Below are positions 9,433-17,749 of a DNA stretch of 64,000 nt, piece by piece (position 1 is the first letter of the stretch; each line of letters starts with the position of its first letter). Source of the stretch: Peristeroidobacter agariperforans (GTDB lineage Bacteria; Pseudomonadota; Gammaproteobacteria; Steroidobacterales; Steroidobacteraceae); NCBI RefSeq assembly GCF_004138335.1, contig NZ_RYFW01000003.1:496001-560000 (forward strand). Reading direction: 5' to 3'. The notes beneath the pieces were generated by a model, which was not told where the DNA came from, made no database searches, and was given only the letters and a program-made list of their open reading frames with translations. A program made the translations under genes and the position numbers.

Positions 9433-11085
9433 TTACGCCACGCGTCGAACTTGTCGCTCATCGGCGAAGTGCTTTTCACCGCGCGCCGAAGCCGATCGAG
9501 CGGGAGCGGGCGCATTGGTGTGCGTCTGCTGCATCGAGAAGGCAGAGATTGCGGACAACATCTGGGTCGATTGTTCCTGCAGTGTTTGAGCCGTCTCTAT
9601 GAGCTGCTGCGCCATGTGCGCGTCCTGCTGAGTGATGTTGTCCATCTGCGTGACAGCCTTGTTGATCTGCTCGATGCCGGCGGCTTGCTCGCGGGTCGCC
9701 GCTTCGATCTCTTTGATCACGCCGGTCACCTGGTGCACGGAGTCGACGACTTTGGACATGGCCTGCTCGGCCTGGCTCGCAAGATCGGCGCCGCGACTCA
9801 CCGTGTGCGCCGAGGCCTGGATCAGATCCTTCACTTCCTTGGCCGCCGCAGCGGAACGCTGCGCGAGGCTGCGCACTTCCTGGGCGACCACCGCGAAGCC
9901 GCGACCTTGATCGCCCGCTCGGGCCGCTTCGACAGCGGCGTTGAGCGCGAGCAGATTGGTCTGGAAGGCGATGCCGTCGATGATGCCGACGATCTCTCCG
10001 ATGCGGGTGGAGGAACCGGAGATCTCAGTCATCGTCGTGAACAACTGGCCCACTACGTCGCGACCATGAGTGGTCACGTCAGAAGACTGCGTCGCCAGCG
10101 CGACCGCCTCATGCGCGCTGTCGCGATTGCGCGTGACAGTTGCGGTCAGCTCTTCGAGCGACGCGGCGGTCTCTTCGAGGCTGGCCGCATGTTCGCCCGT
10201 GCGATTGGAAAGCTCGGTGTTGGACTCCACGACCTGCACGACACCGGATTGGACGCTGGCGGCCGCAGCCATGTTGTCTTTCAACACGCCGTCCAGCTTC
10301 ACGCGCACCTGCTCGAGCGTCCTCGCAACCGAGACGATGCAGGACACACCGTTCGCCGGAATGGGCGTGTGCGTATCGCCGCTGAGGAGATCGAAGGTCA
10401 CGCGCTGCAGTTTGATCAGCGGCTGCACTACATTCGATTGAATGTAGAACATGTTGGCGAGCGCGATGGCGGCGGCGAGCAAGGTCAGGTTGGTCCTCCA
10501 ACCGAAACCGACGGTGGCCGCGCCGACCACGCCCATCGTGAGCAGCATCGCACTCAGAAGGCCGACGACTGCCCAGGTGCCGGTGCGCAGCGAAGGATTC
10601 ATGGCGCGCTTCAGCGCGCCGAACCAAGACCTGTCGTACACACGACCTTCGCGGATGCACAGACCGCCCGCACGACCCTCGCGGATCGCGGCATAGACGC
10701 GCTCTGCTTCGTGAATTTCATCGCGCGTCGGTTTGACGCGGACCGACATGTAGCCAACGATCTGGCCGCGACCGTCGACCATCGGTGTGACATTGGCACG
10801 TACCCAATAGAAGCCGCCGTTCTTACGTCGGTTCTTCACCAGGCCGGTCCACGACCTGCCTGCGCGAATGGTTCGCCACAGATCGGCGAACGCTTCTCTG
10901 GGCATGTCGGGATGGCGAACGATGTTCTGCGGCCTGCCCAGGCATTCTTCGAGCGAGAACTCGCTGCTCGTCAGGAAGGCCGGGTTAGCATAGGTTATAT
11001 AGCTGGAAGGGTCGGTGTGCGTGATGATGACTTCGCCATCGGGGAGCACATATTCCGCGTCGGTAACTCGACTACTCGTTCTCAT
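9433..11085 (-). CDS. Aer-like PAS methyl-accepting chemotaxis protein
   Basis: 550 residues. An N-terminal PAS domain (about 10-120) carries the Aer-type signature [29 protein letters not shown] and [15 protein letters not shown] hydrophobic hairpin (about 170-225) and a HAMP-like linker follow. The long coiled-coil signalling domain contains the hairpin tip [20 protein letters not shown] and [14 protein letters not shown]. Aer proteins bind FAD in PAS and steer cells toward favourable redox or oxygen levels through CheW/CheA. No che genes are in the window, so this is an orphan receptor. GGAAG precedes ATG 11085. It lies downstream of the GH43 gene but beyond a terminator. Confidence 0.92.
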   Translation of the reverse strand: MRTSSRVTDAEYVLPDGEVIITHTDPSSYITYANPAFLTSSEFSLEECLGRPQNIVRHPDMPREAFADLWRTIRAGRSWTGLVKNRRKNGGFYWVRANVTPMVDGRGQIVGYMSVRVKPTRDEIHEAERVYAAIREGRAGGLCIREGRVYDRSWFGALKRAMNPSLRTGTWAVVGLLSAMLLTMGVVGAATVGFGWRTNLTLLAAAIALANMFYIQSNVVQPLIKLQRVTFDLLSGDTHTPIPANGVSCIVSVARTLEQVRVKLDGVLKDNMAAAASVQSGVVQVVESNTELSNRTGEHAASLEETAASLEELTATVTRNRDSAHEAVALATQSSDVTTHGRDVVGQLFTTMTEISGSSTRIGEIVGIIDGIAFQTNLLALNAAVEAARAGDQGRGFAVVAQEVRSLAQRSAAAAKEVKDLIQASAHTVSRGADLASQAEQAMSKVVDSVHQVTGVIKEIEAATREQAAGIEQINKAVTQMDNITQQDAHMAQQLIETAQTLQEQSTQMLSAISAFSMQQTHTNAPAPARSASARGEKHFADERQVRRVA

Positions 11086-11187
11086 GACCGCTTCTTCCGT
11101 TGCTTAACACTGTCCTCGGTTGTTACGACTGCACGCAGTGCAGACATGAGGAACTGCAACGGATTTCAGGGCCCGCCTGATCGGGAA

Positions 11188-11220
11188 AACCGCTACGGGG
11201 TAGGGGAATCCGTAGCGGTT
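11188..11220 (-). terminator. Intrinsic terminator of the GH43 gene
   Basis: An 11-bp perfect stem (AACCGCTACGG / CCGTAGCGGTT) with an 11-nt loop begins 7 nt beyond the GH43 stop. On the minus strand the stem is followed by TTTTCCC (its first Ts shared with the stem), so it should terminate GH43 transcription before the chemoreceptor gene. Confidence 0.6.
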
Positions 11221-11226
11221 CGAGTC

Positions 11227-12336
11227 CTACTCGTGCACGAACGGATCGATCGTCTTGATCGTGCCGTCGGGGTTGTGGAACAGCTCGGTGACTTTCACAT
11301 TGCGCAGACGTGTCTGGCCCGACAGCTGCGAATCGGCATAGAACAACCACCAGCGGCCATCCCATTCGACGATCGAATGATGCGTGGTCCAGCCTTCGAC
11401 CGGTTCGAGGATGCGGCCGGCGTACTTGAACGGGCCGTAGGGCGAGTCGCCGATCGCATAGACGATGTAGTGCGTGTCGCCGGTCGAGTAGCTGAAATAG
11501 TACTTGCCGTTGTACTTGTGCAGCCACGAAGCTTCGAAGAAGCGGCGGTCGTGATCGCCGCCCAGCAGCGGCTTGTCGTTCTCATCGAGGATGACCACGT
11601 CGCGCGGCTTCTCGGCGAACTCGAGCATGTCGTCGGTGAGCATCGCGACCTTCGCGGTCAGTGCGGGCTGATCGTCCGCCTGAAGATCGGTCTTGGAGCC
11701 GTTCGGATCGTAAGTGCCCGTGGTGTTCCGCTGCAGCTGACCGCCCCAGATGCCGCCGAAGTACATATAAGTGCGGCCGTCGGCATCGGTGAACACTGCC
11801 GGGTCGATCGAGAAGCTGCCCTTGATCGGCTCGGGCCGCGGCTCGAACGGACCGGTCGGCGACTTGGACGTCGCGACGCCGATGCGGAACGCGCCCTGTT
11901 TGTCCTTGGCGGGGAAGTACAGGAAGTAAGTGTCGCCCTTGCGCGCAGCGTCCGGCGCCCACATCTGCTTCTCGGCCCAAGGCACCTGGCCCACGTCGAG
12001 GGCAACCGGGTGCACCGTGACCGGTCCACCGATCTTGTCCATGCTCAGGATGCGATAGTCACGCATCTCGAAGTGTGCACCCAGATCGTCTTCCGGCGTC
12101 GTGCCGTCGATGTCGTGACTTGGATAAACATAAATCTTGCCGTCCCAGATGTGCGCCGAAGGATCGGCGGTATAGATCTCGGACACCAGCGGCTGCGACA
12201 GATATTGACGCGCGGCCTTGGCCGCCGGCGGTTGATCCGCACTGGCGCCCTCGGCGGCGGGTTGATCTTTGGAGGAGCATGCGGCGAGCACGACGAGCAC
12301 GGAGCATGCGAGAAGACGCAGCGGCGGACGATTCAT
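11227..12336 (-). CDS. GH43-family glycosidase lipoprotein (xylosidase/arabinanase type)
   Basis: 369 residues from ATG 12336, preceded by AGGGGA. The start MNRPPLRLLACSVLVVLAAC is a lipoprotein signal with Cys as acylation site, so the enzyme is probably membrane-anchored. Five-bladed propeller motifs of GH43 are visible: YTADPSAHIWDGKIYVYPS (catalytic base Asp), FSIDPAVFTDADGRTYMYFG (pKa-modulating Asp) and FFEASWLHKYNGKYY (acid Glu). The family removes xylose or arabinose from plant polysaccharides; exact specificity is not readable. It is divergent from the GH5 gene across 304 bp, with a XylR-box-like site about 58 nt upstream of the start. Confidence 0.88.
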   Translation of the reverse strand: MNRPPLRLLACSVLVVLAACSSKDQPAAEGASADQPPAAKAARQYLSQPLVSEIYTADPSAHIWDGKIYVYPSHDIDGTTPEDDLGAHFEMRDYRILSMDKIGGPVTVHPVALDVGQVPWAEKQMWAPDAARKGDTYFLYFPAKDKQGAFRIGVATSKSPTGPFEPRPEPIKGSFSIDPAVFTDADGRTYMYFGGIWGGQLQRNTTGTYDPNGSKTDLQADDQPALTAKVAMLTDDMLEFAEKPRDVVILDENDKPLLGGDHDRRFFEASWLHKYNGKYYFSYSTGDTHYIVYAIGDSPYGPFKYAGRILEPVEGWTTHHSIVEWDGRWWLFYADSQLSGQTRLRNVKVTELFHNPDGTIKTIDPFVHE

Positions 12337-12640
12337 GGGTTCCCCTGATCGAGATCGGTTCGGCGCCGAAAGGTAGCACCATTTCGACCCGACTGGTAGC
12401 GGTATCAGAAATGTCCCGAGCGCCGCCGCTAACGCCAGAAAAGCACAACGATTCTTGTTGAGGCTGTCCCCGCCGCGCCTTTGGAAATGGCTCGGGAGAC
12501 AGCGCGTGAGCGAAGAAAACCCTGTTGACAACGATGGCCAATGAGGTTCACGGTGGCGCCCGTCGACGGAACGAGCAACGTAGCTCGCCGTGGCGTGGTC
12601 AACGACGCGCGGCGGACGACATCATCCTCAGGGGGTACAC
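12337..12640. promoter_or_regulatory. Divergent control region between GH43 and GH5 genes
   Basis: 304 bp without a convincing gene. It holds a 14-nt LacI-type palindrome (12394-12407) near the GH43 side. On the GH5 side, a perfect TTGACA (12525-12530) sits within CTGTTGACAAC. It ends with the RBS CAGGGGG before ATG 12641. Open frames that run through it lack ribosome-binding sites and overlap the real starts. Confidence 0.5.
12394..12407. promoter_or_regulatory. XylR-box-like LacI-family operator
   Basis: TGGTAGCGGTATCA is an imperfect even palindrome with a central CG. It matches the xyl-box consensus I recall for Xanthomonas/Caulobacter xylan genes (TGGTAGCGCTAACA) at 12 of 14 positions. 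It lies about 58 nt upstream of the GH43 start codon, where a repressor could block transcription. No xylR gene is in the window, so the link is inferred from the motif and neighbouring enzymes. Confidence 0.45.
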
Positions 12641-14521
12641 ATGAACGGATTCAAGTGGTCTCCGCTGCGACGGAACGTGGTTCTCTGGGCAGCGCTGTTA
12701 CTCGCACCTCTGGCGGCGTGGTCGCAGACCTTGCCGACGGCAACGCAGGTCGCCGCACAGATTCAACTCGGTTGGAATCTCGGCAACACACTCGAAGCCC
12801 AATGCGGCGAGACGGCGTGGGGCAATCCCGCTGTCACTCAGGCGTTCATCAACTCGGTGAAGGCTGCGGGTTTCAACTCGATACGCATTCCAGCGGCGTG
12901 GGACTGTCACGCCAATCAATCGACGATGACGATCGATGCGACCTGGATGGCTCGCGTCAAACAAATCGTGGACTATGCGCACGGCCAGGGCATGTACGTC
13001 ATCCTGAACATTCACTGGGATGGCGGCTGGCTCGAGGAACATCCGCTGTACTCGTATCAGACCGCGGTCAATCAGAAACAAAACGCCTACTGGACGCAGA
13101 TCGCAACCACGTTCCGCAACTACGACGAGCGTCTGTTGTTTGCGGGAACCAATGAAGTGCACGCCGACTACGGCACGCCGACCACCGAACACATCACCGT
13201 CCAGCAGTCGTACAACCAGACTTTTGTAAACGCCGTGCGTGCCACCGGTGGCAATAACTCGTCGCGCACCCTGGTCGTGCAGACCTACAACACCAACGCC
13301 TGGCACGGACTGAACTATTTCACGATGCCGACCGATACGATCGCCAATCGGCTGATCGTCGAGATTCACCACTACGACCCTTACGATTTCACGCTGAACC
13401 CGAGCGGCAGTTGTTTGTATTGGGGCGCGCCGTATCCGTCGCAGGGTGCGTGCACGTGGGCGCAAGAGGCTTATCACGACGACCTGTTTGCCCAGGTGAG
13501 GAACAAATGGGTCAATCAGAACGTGCCGGTGATCATCGGCGAGTACGGGGTGGCCACCCGCGCGAATCTCAGCTTGCCGGCGCGGCAGTACTACCTCGAG
13601 TACGTCAATCGAGCCGCCGCCGCGAATGGCCTCAAGACCTACTATTGGGACAACGGTGTGCAGCCGAGCCAGACGAACGGCTTCGCGATCTTCGATCGCA
13701 ACAGCGGCAGCGTGATCGATCAGGGCGTGCTGGATGCGATCAAGCGCGGCGCCGGCATCGGGACTCCGACGAACTACACGCTGACTGTCACGAAGGCGGG
13801 CGCCGGCAGTGGCACAGTCACATCGTCACCCTCGGGAATCAATTGCGGCGGGACTTGCAGTTCCAGCTATTCCAGCGGTACGTCCGTGACGTTGACGGCG
13901 ACCGCCGCAAGCGGCTCGTCTTTCGCAGGCTGGAGTGGGGCGTGTTCAGGTACCGGCACGTGCATGGTATCCATGAGCGCGGCGCGTTCAGTCACGGCGA
14001 CTTTCAACAGCACGGCCACGACGTTTTCACTCGGCGTCACGAAGATGGGCACCGGCAGTGGCACCGTGACGTCTGCGCCTTCTGGAATCAACTGCGGCAG
14101 TACCTGCACCGCGAACTACGCGGGCGGAACATCCGTGACGCTCACGGCGACCGCAGCCAGTGGCTCAACTTTCGGCGGCTGGAGCGGTGCGTGCACGGGG
14201 ACGGGCACGTGCACGGTCTCGATGACTGCAGCACGCAATGTCACTGCGACATTCAATACGAGCGGCACGGGCGGCACATGTTCCAATCCCATCTCGTTCA
14301 CCAACAACACCGGTAACTTCAACACCACGGGCGCGGTTTGCTATCGAACCAGCCAAACCATCAACGGCTGGGGTTGTTCCAATTTCGACGGGCGCACGTT
14401 GACGGTCGGCGGGCAAGCCAGAACCTGCGGCCAGCTGCCGCTGACCCGGTCGGCCGACGGTTATTACTACTTCTCAGTGACTGGCGGCACCTTTCCCTGG
14501 GCGAGCATCTACGCCTGGTAG
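12641..14521 (+). CDS. Secreted GH5 endoglucanase-type enzyme with two repeats and a C-terminal module
   Basis: 626 residues. A signal peptide (VLWAALLLAPLAAWSQ) precedes a GH5 barrel (about 25-370) with LGWNLGNTLEA, FNSIRIPAAWD, YVILNIHWDGGW, LLFAGTNEVHADY (acid/base Glu), IVEIHHYDPY and VPVIIGEYGV (nucleophile Glu). Two about 80-residue repeats follow (13775-14017 and 14024-14256), each with SGTVTS.PSGINCG.TC and FxGWSGAC.GTGTC. These are InlB-B-like bacterial spacer repeats with paired cysteines. The last 80 residues (NGWGCSNFDGRTLTV...GTFPWASIYAW) form a compact aromatic, Cys-containing module, possibly carbohydrate-binding. RBS CAGGGGG supports ATG 12641. It probably cuts beta-1,4-glucan or xyloglucan backbones outside the cell. 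Confidence 0.88.
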   Translation: MNGFKWSPLRRNVVLWAALLLAPLAAWSQTLPTATQVAAQIQLGWNLGNTLEAQCGETAWGNPAVTQAFINSVKAAGFNSIRIPAAWDCHANQSTMTIDATWMARVKQIVDYAHGQGMYVILNIHWDGGWLEEHPLYSYQTAVNQKQNAYWTQIATTFRNYDERLLFAGTNEVHADYGTPTTEHITVQQSYNQTFVNAVRATGGNNSSRTLVVQTYNTNAWHGLNYFTMPTDTIANRLIVEIHHYDPYDFTLNPSGSCLYWGAPYPSQGACTWAQEAYHDDLFAQVRNKWVNQNVPVIIGEYGVATRANLSLPARQYYLEYVNRAAAANGLKTYYWDNGVQPSQTNGFAIFDRNSGSVIDQGVLDAIKRGAGIGTPTNYTLTVTKAGAGSGTVTSSPSGINCGGTCSSSYSSGTSVTLTATAASGSSFAGWSGACSGTGTCMVSMSAARSVTATFNSTATTFSLGVTKMGTGSGTVTSAPSGINCGSTCTANYAGGTSVTLTATAASGSTFGGWSGACTGTGTCTVSMTAARNVTATFNTSGTGGTCSNPISFTNNTGNFNTTGAVCYRTSQTINGWGCSNFDGRTLTVGGQARTCGQLPLTRSADGYYYFSVTGGTFPWASIYAW

Positions 14522-14823
14522 CCGTGCCGCGAGGAATGTCGAGCGAACGACATGGATCTGTATTGGGTGTCCGTCCCACAAATTACACGGCTGCAGTGCA
14601 GGTCCAAGGTTCGCTCGATATTTCTTTGTCGAGCGATAGACATTTGTCCGAGTTAAAGCGTATGATCATTAGTGAACAATATTTCATTGCCGATCCGGGC
14701 TGCAGCCACGGGTCGAGGATGTGAGTGGGGGACGGTGACGAACGCGTGAAATATGCGCGGCGTCGCGCATGGCAATCCCTCAGTGAATGGCACGACGGGT
14801 CAAACAATGGGGGATACGTTGTT
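14522..14823 (+). promoter_or_regulatory. Leader region of the glycan TBDR operon
   Basis: 302 bp between the GH5 stop and the TBDR start. A stem TCGCTCGA / TCGAGCGA (14611-14618 and 14629-14636) may be the GH5 terminator. It is followed by an AT-rich stretch (TATGATCATTAGTGAACAATATTTC) that could hold the promoter of the TBDR-halogenase-GH31 unit. GGGGGA lies about 9 nt before ATG 14824. Short open frames here look non-coding. Confidence 0.4.
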
Positions 14824-17748
14824 ATGGCTGAGGTGAGTTCATATCGGGCGGGGCACGGATCGTCCGTCGCCAGCGCCGTACGCCGGGCGCTGCAACTGCG
14901 GAGCGCGGTTTCGACAGCGCCGGCTCTGGCAATAGCGATGGCATTGTCGGCGTCGCCGGCGCAATCGCAGAATGCCTCGGGATCCTCGTCCCAAGTCGAG
15001 GAGGTCGTCGTTACTGGCATTCGCGAGCAACTGAAATCATCACAGGCGCGCAAGGCCGACGCCGAAGAAATTCTCGACTCCATCACGGCTACCGACATCG
15101 GCGCGTTGCCCGATCGCAGCGTCACCGAGGTTCTGCAGCGAATTCCCGGTCTCGCGATCGGCCGCATTCCGGAAGCGCGCGACGCTGACCGCATCGCCGT
15201 CGAAGGCGCGGGTGTGACGATTCGCGGTTTGACCTGGGTGCGCAGCGAGCTGAACGGACGTTCGGCCTTCTCCGCGAAGGAGAGCCGCGCCTTGGGCTTC
15301 GAAGATATTCCGCCCGAGCTGATGGCCGCCATCGACGTTTATAAGAACCCTTCGGCGGCGATGGTCGAAGGCGGACTGTCGGGGGTCGTGGATCTGCGCA
15401 CCCGCATGCCGTTCGATAGCCCTGATCGAGTCCTTGCCGCATCGGCGGAATATGCGGTCGGCGACCTGGCGAACAAAGAGCGTCCTTCGGGTTCGTTCCT
15501 GTACAGCGATCGCTGGAACACGGGCATCGGCGAGCTGGGCTTCCTGGTCTCGACCAGCGCCTCGCAACTCACCACGCAGACTCATACGCTGCACATCGAC
15601 AAGTACTATCGGCGCAACAACTTGCCCGGCTACGAAGGCCAGGATGTCCTCGCGCCGGGCGGCGTCGGCTGGCGTGAGTTGACCGTGGATCGCGACCGCA
15701 TCGGCGGCTCGCTGGCCCTGCAATGGCGACCGAACGACAGAGTGGACGTGTCGTTGCAATATTTCATGGCCGACGCGACCTTCGAGCAGAACGAGAACGC
15801 GTTGTGGACCGAGCAGGGCAATAGCCTGACCGGCAGCAACCTGCAGGTCTCGAACGGCTATTTGGTGGCAGGACAGATCGACAACAGGTACTTCGCCGGT
15901 TCCGCTCGATATAACGAGCGCGAAAGCGAGAACCATGATGTCTCCCTGCACGTGACCTGGCGTGCAGCCGATCAATGGCGTTTCGACGTGGACGTGCAGC
16001 GCGCGTTCGCCGACGCGGACATCATGGATCTGACGCTGGGCTCGCCCACGTTGGAGCAGACCGATCCAACTACGCTGGGCTTCGATCTGCGCTTGAACGG
16101 CAGCAGCGAGCCGCGCATCGCACTGCGACCGAACAGCGTGATGACCGATCCCGATCAGCACTACTATGGCTGGGCGATGGATCACTACGAGGAGAACGAG
16201 GCCGACGCCTGGGCCTATCGCGCCGACGGCGAGTACACGTTCGACAACAGCGATTGGCTGGATCGAATCCGCTTCGGCATCCGTCACGAGGACTACAGTT
16301 CGACGTCCCGGGAAACGGGCTATCGCTGGGGAGGGGTCGCTCAGACCTGGGGCGGCGGAGCCACGACGTTTGGCCAAGCGAGCGTGCCTCTAACCCAACA
16401 GGTATTCTCGGATTGGTTCCACGGCGGGCGGGCGCCGAGCGCTTATGTGTTTCCGAGCGCCTCGGCGTTCAATAGTCGGGCCGCGTTTGAAAGCACCATC
16501 CAGAGCGTCAAAACCTTTGATGCGAACACTGGTTGGACGCCCTGGAACGGCGACTATGCCGACAGCACGCCCGGCAACGATGGCTTGGGGGTCAATACCC
16601 AGAATCAAAAGTCCTGGGCCGGTTACGTGGCCGCGCATTTCGAGAAGAACAGCTTCGACGGCAATGTCGGCGTGCGCGTGGTGCGAACGGAAAATCTTGG
16701 CGCCGGCTTGCTCACCTTCAGCGGAGCGGACGTGGTCGGCGCGCCGGACGAGCTGGCTTTCGCCAATGGCGCCTCCTACGAGCAAACGGACGAGAACACC
16801 TATACCGACGTTCTGCCCAGTCTAAATCTGCGCTACAAAGTCCGGGACGACGTGTTCCTGCGACTCGCGGTAGCTCGCTCGCTGGCGCGACCTGATTTTC
16901 CGCTGTTGCTGCCAGCGATCAACATCACGGCGAGGCTCGGCTTGATGGCGAATGGCGTCTGCAACGAATTGCCTGAAAACGCCGAGCGCGGCACTTGCGT
17001 GTTCCAGTACAACGGCTTCGCGGGCAACCCCGATCTGGAGCCGATGCGCTCGTGGCAATACGACGTGGCGGCGGAGTGGTATATCAATCCCACCAACTCG
17101 TTGACCGGCGCGATCTTCTACAAGCAGCTCGAAGGGTTCATGGAAACGTCGTTGAACTCTTCGGTGGAGTACACCAACAACGGTCAGACGCGCACGGTCC
17201 GCGTCCTGCGGCCGGAGAACCAAGGCAATGGTTACGTGCAGGGCTTCGAGGTCGCTTACAACAGCTTCTTCGATTTCCTGCCCGGGTTCTGGAAGAACTT
17301 CGGAGCGCGGGCGGCGTTCACGTATGTCGAGAGCGGCGGCACGCGCAACATAGCGGCGAATCCGTACGATCAGAACCAGCGCGACAACGCGGCTCTGGAC
17401 GACTATCCGCTGGAGGGATTGAGCAAGACCAGCTACAACGCCGAGCTGTACTACAGCACCCAACGCTTCGAGGCGCGTCTGGCGTACAACTGGCGCGAAC
17501 AGTATGTGCTCACGATGGCCGCCGCCAATCTGAACATTCCAGCCTGGGTCGACGACTACGGTCAGCTCGACGGCTCGGTGACCTGGAACGTTTCGCAGAA
17601 GCTCAAAGTGGGCCTGCAGGCGGTCAACCTGACGGATGCGCCATACCGCGTTCTGGTCGACAACTTCGTGGATAACACCGGGCTCACCTATCACAACTGG
17701 GTGAGCGCGGACCGGCGCTACAACGTGTTCGTAAGGGCCAGCTTCTGA
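14824..17748 (+). CDS. Caulobacter-type TonB-dependent receptor for glycan uptake
   Basis: About 974 residues from ATG 14824 (GGGGGA upstream). A signal peptide ends near SPAQSQ and a TonB-box/plug start EEVVVTGIREQLKSS follows. ALPDRSVTEVLQRIPGLAI, VTIRGLTWVRSELNGR and the long barrel with many aromatic strands are typical of the Caulobacter/Xanthomonas TBDR subgroup, which is strongly associated with carbohydrate loci. Segments LRLAVARSLARPDF, NPDLEPMRSWQYD and the C-terminal RRYNVFVRASF support a full-length barrel. It is followed after 1 bp by the flavin halogenase and then GH31, so one transcript is likely. The ligand is presumably an oligosaccharide released by the GH5/GH43 enzymes, an inference from context. 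Confidence 0.92.
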   Translation: MAEVSSYRAGHGSSVASAVRRALQLRSAVSTAPALAIAMALSASPAQSQNASGSSSQVEEVVVTGIREQLKSSQARKADAEEILDSITATDIGALPDRSVTEVLQRIPGLAIGRIPEARDADRIAVEGAGVTIRGLTWVRSELNGRSAFSAKESRALGFEDIPPELMAAIDVYKNPSAAMVEGGLSGVVDLRTRMPFDSPDRVLAASAEYAVGDLANKERPSGSFLYSDRWNTGIGELGFLVSTSASQLTTQTHTLHIDKYYRRNNLPGYEGQDVLAPGGVGWRELTVDRDRIGGSLALQWRPNDRVDVSLQYFMADATFEQNENALWTEQGNSLTGSNLQVSNGYLVAGQIDNRYFAGSARYNERESENHDVSLHVTWRAADQWRFDVDVQRAFADADIMDLTLGSPTLEQTDPTTLGFDLRLNGSSEPRIALRPNSVMTDPDQHYYGWAMDHYEENEADAWAYRADGEYTFDNSDWLDRIRFGIRHEDYSSTSRETGYRWGGVAQTWGGGATTFGQASVPLTQQVFSDWFHGGRAPSAYVFPSASAFNSRAAFESTIQSVKTFDANTGWTPWNGDYADSTPGNDGLGVNTQNQKSWAGYVAAHFEKNSFDGNVGVRVVRTENLGAGLLTFSGADVVGAPDELAFANGASYEQTDENTYTDVLPSLNLRYKVRDDVFLRLAVARSLARPDFPLLLPAINITARLGLMANGVCNELPENAERGTCVFQYNGFAGNPDLEPMRSWQYDVAAEWYINPTNSLTGAIFYKQLEGFMETSLNSSVEYTNNGQTRTVRVLRPENQGNGYVQGFEVAYNSFFDFLPGFWKNFGARAAFTYVESGGTRNIAANPYDQNQRDNAALDDYPLEGLSKTSYNAELYYSTQRFEARLAYNWREQYVLTMAAANLNIPAWVDDYGQLDGSVTWNVSQKLKVGLQAVNLTDAPYRVLVDNFVDNTGLTYHNWVSADRRYNVFVRASF

Positions 17749-17749
17749 C

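Noticed and set aside
11217-11227. GGTTCGAGTCC, a perfect tRNA T-loop-like string
   Set aside because: It is formed by the right arm of the GH43 terminator hairpin plus the last GH43 codons. No 5-bp T-stem, anticodon arm or acceptor stem can be built around it.
9421-12348. A 975-codon open frame on the plus strand
   Set aside because: It lies antisense to the chemoreceptor and GH43 genes, which have strong motifs. Its composition is Arg/Ala/Gly-rich and it shows no domain; it is a codon-bias shadow of GC-rich DNA.
13239-13252. TGCCACCGGTGGCA palindrome resembling the pectate-lyase palindrome
   Set aside because: It sits deep inside the GH5 coding region, encodes ordinary residues and differs from the other site in key positions.
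13775-14256. A tandem DNA repeat or recombination element
   Set aside because: The similarity follows codons and conserved cysteines. It is a repeated protein module in the GH5 enzyme, not a mobile or CRISPR-like repeat.
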